64,000 nucleotides of DNA from Gemmata palustris. GTDB taxonomy: Bacteria > Planctomycetota > Planctomycetia > Gemmatales > Gemmataceae. Each line of letters starts with the position of its first letter. Within the stretch, counting starts at the first letter, position 1. This document shows positions 59,307 to 64,000 of the stretch, piece after piece. The notes below the pieces were generated by a model. It was given only the letters and a program-made list of their open reading frames with translations, had not been told where the DNA came from and made no database searches. The stretch is from assembly GCF_017939745.1 (NCBI RefSeq), contig NZ_JAGKQQ010000001.1, positions 7,083,299-7,147,298 of the forward strand, in the 5' to 3' direction. The position numbers were made by a program, and so were the translations under genes.

Positions 59307-60173
59307 ATGAGCACTGCAACGACACAGAAGGTGATCCGCGTCGGACACAGCCCGGACCCGGACGATGCGTTCATGTTTCACGCGCTCGCCAACGACAAGA
59401 TCCCGACCGGCGATCTCAAGTTCGTTCACGAGCTACAGGACATCGAGACGCTCAACCGCCGCGCGCTGAAGGGCGAACTCGAAGTCACCGCCGTGAGCAT
59501 TCACGCTTACAGTTTCCTGCTCGACAAGTACGCGCTGCTCCCCACCGGGTGCAGCATGGGCGACAAGTACGGCCCGATGGTGGTGGCGCGGAAGCCGTTC
59601 GCGGTGGCCGACCTGCCCGGTATTAAGATCGCGGTGCCGGGCACGCTCACCACGGCGTTCCTCACGCTGAAGCTGCTGTTCGAGTCGATCGGCGCGCAGG
59701 ACAAGCTGACGTATGACGTGATCCCGTTCGACGAGATCATCCCGGCCGTCGCGAGCGGGAAGTACGACGCCGGCTTGATTATTCACGAGGGGCAGCTCAC
59801 GTTCCAGAACCAGGGGCTGCACCTCGTGACCGACCTCGGCGTGTGGTGGCAGGAGCGGACCGGGCTGCCGCTGCCGCTCGGCGGGAACGTGGTTCGCAAG
59901 GATCTCGGCGCGGCCACCATGAAAGAGGCGAGCCGGCTCATCAAGCAGAGCATCCAGTACGCCCTCGACCACCGGCGCGAGGCACTCGATTACGCCCTGA
60001 AGTACGCCCGCGACATGGACGTGTCGCTCGCGGACAAGTTCGTGGGCATGTACGTGAACGACTGGACGCTCGATTACGGCGAGCGGGGTCGGGCCGCGAT
60101 CCGAAAACTGCTCGGCGAAGCGCACCGCGCGGGCATCATCCCGAACCCGGTCGCGGTGGAATTCGTGGAGTGA
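59307..60173 (+). CDS. mqnD: 1,4-dihydroxy-6-naphthoate synthase (futalosine menaquinone pathway)
   Basis: A 288-residue cytosolic enzyme that converts cyclic dehypoxanthinylfutalosine to 1,4-dihydroxy-6-naphthoate. AAGGAA precedes the ATG. Family features are VGHSPDPDDAFMFHAL at the N-terminus, KYGPMVVARKPFAVADLPG, KYDAGLIIHEGQLTFQNQGL with the catalytic His, and LPLPLGGNVVRKDLG. The fold is that of periplasmic-binding proteins. It implies that this organism makes menaquinone by the futalosine route rather than MenFD. Other mqn genes are not nearby. Confidence 0.93.
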   Translation: MSTATTQKVIRVGHSPDPDDAFMFHALANDKIPTGDLKFVHELQDIETLNRRALKGELEVTAVSIHAYSFLLDKYALLPTGCSMGDKYGPMVVARKPFAVADLPGIKIAVPGTLTTAFLTLKLLFESIGAQDKLTYDVIPFDEIIPAVASGKYDAGLIIHEGQLTFQNQGLHLVTDLGVWWQERTGLPLPLGGNVVRKDLGAATMKEASRLIKQSIQYALDHRREALDYALKYARDMDVSLADKFVGMYVNDWTLDYGERGRAAIRKLLGEAHRAGIIPNPVAVEFVE

Positions 60174-60180
60174 TACCCGC

Positions 60181-60211
60181 GGGCCGCTCACTTCACGAGC
60201 GGCCCATTTTT
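60181..60211 (+). terminator. Intrinsic terminator after mqnD
   Basis: GGGCCGCTC (60181-60189) pairs perfectly with GAGCGGCCC (60197-60205), with a 7-base loop, followed by ATTTTT. It starts 7 bp after the mqnD stop. Confidence 0.85.
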
Positions 60212-60339
60212 GAACGCAGTCTGATCGCCCGCATCGCACTTTCGTTACCCGCGCGTTACATTCGCGGTGTCGCAATCGCCGATCGCTTCTGATTCGTCGA
60301 ATAGATGGCGATTCGCGTCCCGCACGCTCGGAAGACGAC

Positions 60340-62994
60340 ATGCGCACAACTCTCCTGCCGGTCCTGGCACTTCTCGCGCTCGCTTCGCCCGCACGCGCTG
60401 ACGACGCGAAACAGCTCGCGCAGCAAGCCAAAACCGTGCTGAAGACGCACTGTTACCGGTGCCACGGTCAGGACGGGAGCGTCGAGGGCGCGATGAACTT
60501 CGTGACCGATTTGGGCAAGCTGGTCGCGCGCAAGAAGATCGTTCCCAACGACGCGAAGGGCAGCCGGTTGTTTCGTCGCGTGGACGACGGCACGATGCCG
60601 CCGCCCGACGAAAACCCGCGCCCGAGCGCTGCGGAAGTCGCGATTCTGAAGAAGTGGATCGAGGCCGGCGCACCCACCGGTGAAACCGATGTCGCCCACA
60701 AGCCGATCACGCAGGCGGACGTGTTCGCGGCCGTTCTCGCGGACCTTGAGACGCTGGACCGGCGCGCCCGGCGCTTTCAGCGGTACTTCACGCTCACGCA
60801 CCTCCACAACGCGGGCCTCTCTGACGAGGAACTGCAAACGTACCGCAATGCGCTCGCGAAACTGGTGAACAGCTTGTCGTGGGGGTCGAAGATCGTGAAC
60901 CCGGTCGCGGTGGACGCGAACCGAACGATCCTGCGAATCGATTTGCGCTGGTTCGTGTGGGACGCGACCATCTGGAACCGCATTCTGCAAGAGTACCCCT
61001 ACGGCGTCCTCGACGATTCCGTGAGCGCGCGGGCCGTGGCCGTGGGCAGCGCGGCAAAACAGCCCCTTCTGCGAGCCGACTGGTTCATCGCCACCGCGTC
61101 GCGTGCGCCGCTCTATTACGACGTGCTTCAACTCCCCGCGAACCTCGCCGAGTTGGAGAAACAGATCCGAGTCGATGCCGCGGAGAACATCCGGCAGGAG
61201 CGCGTCGCGCGGGCCGGCTTCAACGGCAGCGGCATCTCGCGCTTCAACCGCGTGCTAGAGCGCCACGACTCGGCACAGGGGATGTACTGGCGCACCTACG
61301 ACTTCGACGAACCCCAAGCGAACCTCGTCGACCGCGTGAACGGCGGGCTGCTCCCGGATCGCCGCAACATTTTCGCGTTCCCACTCGGACCGGGGGGGCT
61401 CGCACAGAACCCGTTCCAGCACGCGGGCGGCGAAGCCATCTTCGCGCTCCCGAACGGCCTGCACGCCTACTACTTGATAAACGCCGTCAATACGCGGCTC
61501 GATAAGGGACCGCTCAACATCGTGAGCGACCCGAAGCGCCCGGACCGCGCGGTCGAAGCGGGCGTGTCGTGCATGTCGTGTCACGTGACCGGCATTCTCC
61601 CGAAAGCGGATCAGGTTCTCGATCACCTCGGCAAGAACCCGAAGGCGTTCAAGCGCGAAGAGGGTGAAGTGATCCGGGCGCTGTTCCCCGGCAAGGACGC
61701 GGTGCTCAAGTTGATGGAAGCGGACGCGAAGAAGTACGCCGAAGCCGTTGCGAAAACGGGGGCGAAGGTGAGCCGGTTCGAGGCCGTCAGTACCATCACG
61801 CAGAAGTACGAAGCGGACGTGGATCTGGTCACCGGGGCGAGCGAAATCGGGCTATCCGTCGACGAGTTCCGCGGGCGCATTAGCCAATCGGAGCTTCTCG
61901 TGAAGCACGTTGGTGCTCTGGGTGCGGGAGGAACTGTGACCCGGCAACTCTGGGTGCAGGCGTTCGGCGACATCGTGCGCGAATTGCAACTCGGGGGGCT
62001 GTACCAAGCCAACTTGAACGGCCCGACATTGAAGGACAACACCGGCGAACTCGACCCGCTCGAAGCACGGGGGGATTCGGCCAATCAGTGGGCGTTCACC
62101 CCGGACGGGCGCCGGGCGATCGTCGCGAGCGGTGACCGGAGCGTGCGCTACTTCGATGTGGAGGGCCGGCGCGACCTCAAGCGGTTCGTGGGGCACACCG
62201 CGAGCGTATGGGCGGTCGCGCTCTCTGCGGACGGCAAGTGTGCCGCATCCGGCGGGATGGACGGCACGGCCCGCGTGTGGGATCTGGCGACCGGGCTCGA
62301 AATCGCGAAGTTCACCGACCACACGAGTCTCGTGAGTGCGGTCGCGTTTGTACCGAGTGGCAAATGGGTCGTGTCCGGGAGCTTCGACGGTACCGTGGCG
62401 TACTGGAAGGTCGCCGACGGCAAAGAGGGCTGGCGCGTGGAGACGCTCGGCCTCGTCACCGCGCTCGCGGTCGATCCGCACGGGAAATTCGTAGCGGTCG
62501 CGACCGAGAACGCGCTCGTGTTGCTCGACCTCACCACCGGCGCCGAGTTGAAGCGCTACGGTAAATTCACGTCCCCTCTCTCCGCGGTCGCGATCAGCCC
62601 CGACAGTCAGTGGATCGCGGCCGGCAACGACGCGGGCACGGTCCGCGTGTGGCAATTGGGCGAAGAAAAAGCCCGATTCACACTCACCGGGCACGAGGGC
62701 GGGGTTCGGAGCGTTGCTGTTAAAGATAGCGGGCGCTGGGTACTTACCGGCGGGGCCGACCGCACATTGCGTCTCTGGGACACGTCCGCCGCGAAGCAAG
62801 AGGTTCCTGTGTTCCGCAAGCACGGCGCGAGTGTGACGGGGGCCGCGTTCCTGGGGAACGGCACGCAGACCGTTTCCGGTGACCGCGACCTCGTTGTGTT
62901 GCCCTGGAAGATCGACCGGTTCATCGGCGCGGCCCCGGCGCCGATAGTGGAAATGCCCAAAACACCGGACCGGATTCCTTACGCTGAGCCGTAA
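60340..62994 (+). CDS. Exported heme c-WD40 fusion protein
   Basis: An 884-residue protein with a signal peptide (about 1-20). The first heme motif is CYRCH (38-42) in a PSCyt1-like segment with DDGTMPPPDENPRPS, as in planctomycete cytochromes. A large middle region (about 110-570) has a second motif CMSCH (411-415) and no domain I recognise. The end (about 580-870) is a propeller of about seven WD40 repeats (GHTASVWAVALSADGKCAAS, GMDGTARVWDLATGLEIAKF, GHEGGVRSVAVKDSGRWVLT). It probably transfers electrons on the external side, with the propeller docking partners. Confidence 0.92.
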   Translation: MRTTLLPVLALLALASPARADDAKQLAQQAKTVLKTHCYRCHGQDGSVEGAMNFVTDLGKLVARKKIVPNDAKGSRLFRRVDDGTMPPPDENPRPSAAEVAILKKWIEAGAPTGETDVAHKPITQADVFAAVLADLETLDRRARRFQRYFTLTHLHNAGLSDEELQTYRNALAKLVNSLSWGSKIVNPVAVDANRTILRIDLRWFVWDATIWNRILQEYPYGVLDDSVSARAVAVGSAAKQPLLRADWFIATASRAPLYYDVLQLPANLAELEKQIRVDAAENIRQERVARAGFNGSGISRFNRVLERHDSAQGMYWRTYDFDEPQANLVDRVNGGLLPDRRNIFAFPLGPGGLAQNPFQHAGGEAIFALPNGLHAYYLINAVNTRLDKGPLNIVSDPKRPDRAVEAGVSCMSCHVTGILPKADQVLDHLGKNPKAFKREEGEVIRALFPGKDAVLKLMEADAKKYAEAVAKTGAKVSRFEAVSTITQKYEADVDLVTGASEIGLSVDEFRGRISQSELLVKHVGALGAGGTVTRQLWVQAFGDIVRELQLGGLYQANLNGPTLKDNTGELDPLEARGDSANQWAFTPDGRRAIVASGDRSVRYFDVEGRRDLKRFVGHTASVWAVALSADGKCAASGGMDGTARVWDLATGLEIAKFTDHTSLVSAVAFVPSGKWVVSGSFDGTVAYWKVADGKEGWRVETLGLVTALAVDPHGKFVAVATENALVLLDLTTGAELKRYGKFTSPLSAVAISPDSQWIAAGNDAGTVRVWQLGEEKARFTLTGHEGGVRSVAVKDSGRWVLTGGADRTLRLWDTSAAKQEVPVFRKHGASVTGAAFLGNGTQTVSGDRDLVVLPWKIDRFIGAAPAPIVEMPKTPDRIPYAEP

Positions 62995-63013
62995 CACCAA
63001 ATCGTGCATTTGC

Positions 63014-63091
63014 CTTCTGTAGTCGGCCTCTGTGAGGCCGGGGTGCCACTGTCCGTGGATATCCCGGCCTCACAGAGGCCGGCTACAGAAG
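63014..63091. repeat. REP-like family E inverted pair
   Basis: The left arm 63014-63042 and right arm 63063-63091 are complementary over 29 bp with one mismatch, around a 20-nt spacer. Each arm contains the inner palindrome GGCCTC-TGT-GAGGCC. It lies between the convergent heme-WD40 and CDF genes and could act as terminator for both. Confidence 0.87.
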
Positions 63092-63124
63092 ACAATCGAA
63101 ACGAGGCTGTACGAGACGCGACAT

Positions 63125-64000
63125 TCAGGGGACTTGTGGGGTTGTGGGCGGCGGGGGGAGCGGCTCTTCGCCGAGCCGCTGGAGGTACTCCGGCTCCCAC
63201 GACTCCTGCTCGTCCACCGGCTCGACGTGAATGGTTACGGCCACTTCGGGCATCGCGGCTTCGAGCGCGGCTTCGAGTTTCGTCGCGAGGTGGTGCCCCT
63301 CGCGCACGGAAATGTCGCCGTCCACGAGCAAGTGAAACTCGATGAACCGGCGCGCCCCGGACAGGCGCGTGCGGAGCAGGTGGAAGGTCGCGCCTTCGGG
63401 CAGGTTCGCGCGGATCACTTCGCGGATGCGGTCGCGCTCGTCAAGGGGGATCGCGTGGTCCATGAGTCCGTCGAACGACCGGCGGATCAGCCCCCACCCG
63501 GTCCAGGTGATGTGCAACCCCATGATGATCGCGAGCAGCGAATCGAAGAACGTGAGCCCGGTCGCGTAGACGAGCGCCAGCCCCACGAGGACGCCGACGG
63601 AGGTCAACACGTCGGCCATGAGGTGCTGACCGTCGGCTTCCATCACGATGGACTTGTGAACGCGCCCGTAGTGCAGGAGCACCCGTGCGACGACCAGGTT
63701 CACGACCGACGCGACCAGGGCGAGCCCGCTGCCGAGTTCGAGCGCCTGGAGTGGCTCGGGGAAAATTAACCGGCGGACGGCGTACCCCGCGGCGCCGAGG
63801 CCGGCGGCCACGATGAGCACGCCTTCGAGCCCGCTCGAAAGGAACTCGATTTTCTCGTGACCGTAGGTGTGCGTGGGGTCGGCGGGGCGGGAGGCGTACC
63901 ACAGCGCGAAGTACGCGGTGACGGCCGCGAGCAGGTTCACCACCGATTCGAGCGCGTCGGTGAGCAACCCGACGGACCCGGTGAGCGCGTAGGCCGCGCT
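63125..64000 (-). CDS. Cation diffusion facilitator transporter (5' end outside window)
   Basis: The frame is open to the window edge on the minus strand; the first visible codons read SAAYALTGSVGLLTDALES. About 291 residues are visible. LLTDALESVVNLLAAVTAYF carries the membrane metal-site Asp. HTYGHEKIEFLSSGLEGVLI is the family HxxxxE/D loop. MEADGQHLMADVLTSVGVLV is the second metal helix, with His and Asp. The C-terminal cytosolic domain follows (EFHLLVDGDISVREGHHLAT). Such proteins export zinc, iron or manganese by proton exchange. The metal is not evident, and only the N-terminal helix is missing. Confidence 0.93.
   Translation of the reverse strand, partial: SAAYALTGSVGLLTDALESVVNLLAAVTAYFALWYASRPADPTHTYGHEKIEFLSSGLEGVLIVAAGLGAAGYAVRRLIFPEPLQALELGSGLALVASVVNLVVARVLLHYGRVHKSIVMEADGQHLMADVLTSVGVLVGLALVYATGLTFFDSLLAIIMGLHITWTGWGLIRRSFDGLMDHAIPLDERDRIREVIRANLPEGATFHLLRTRLSGARRFIEFHLLVDGDISVREGHHLATKLEAALEAAMPEVAVTIHVEPVDEQESWEPEYLQRLGEEPLPPPPTTPQVP

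Overview
This window looks like chromosomal DNA of a high-G+C planctomycete of the Gemmata type (family Gemmataceae). The evidence is family content. There is a DUF1592-type cytochrome next to a DUF1552 protein, a DUF1559 prepilin-like protein, a TIGR03067 protein, a DUF1080 protein and a sulfatase. There are also a heme-WD40 fusion, a zinc-ribbon Ser/Thr kinase, an ECF sigma/anti-sigma set and a futalosine-pathway MqnD. Many intergenic hairpin repeats add to the picture. The species is inferred from recollection of these families, not from a search. I saw no rRNA, tRNA, CRISPR array or prophage.

Layout. 1-6.1 kb: the 3' end of one large membrane-anchored beta-rich protein and a complete paralogous giant, separated by four copies of a repeat. 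6.2-10.3 kb: repeats, then the DUF1592/DUF1552 pair on the minus strand. 10.5-12.9 kb: a D-2-hydroxyacid dehydrogenase gene split by a 1.47-kb insertion sequence with a visible 7-bp target duplication; its transposase is itself frameshifted. 13-20 kb: LolA-like protein, TIM-barrel isomerase, Gfo/Idh/MocA oxidoreductase, truncated sigma-like ORF, sterol desaturase family protein, DUF1559 protein and an MBL hydrolase. 20-24.5 kb: kinase with a small Ig-like protein, proS, a strong terminator and rpmA. 24.6-30.3 kb: TIGR03067 protein, PDZ-M6 protease, ECF sigma/anti-sigma/coiled-coil operon, small secreted protein and endonuclease III. 30.3-36.5 kb: a Gemmata-type unknown, MlrC-like peptidase, asd, then a tight membrane protein-truA-aroA operon. 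36.7-45.4 kb: envelope and unknown proteins and an S9 peptidase. 45.7-48.7 kb: a MoxR ATPase, a REP-associated tyrosine transposase (RAYT) bracketed by REP-like units, and an Lgt with an inserted PDZ domain. 48.8-54 kb: methanethiol oxidase-like protein, a SUI1 protein with an extra N-terminal domain, an M41-like mini-protease, DUF1080 protein and a sulfatase. 54-64 kb: HrpB, an amino-acid ABC transporter with fused binding protein and permease, mqnD, a heme-WD40 protein and a partial CDF transporter.

The strongest system-level signal is the repeats. A 28-nt palindromic unit (family B here) occurs 11 times, always between genes. It forms inverted pairs at four loci, and at the fifth it flanks the RAYT gene. 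Several unrelated hairpin families in the window (A, C, D, E, F, G) have a similar inverted-pair layout but no transposase in view.
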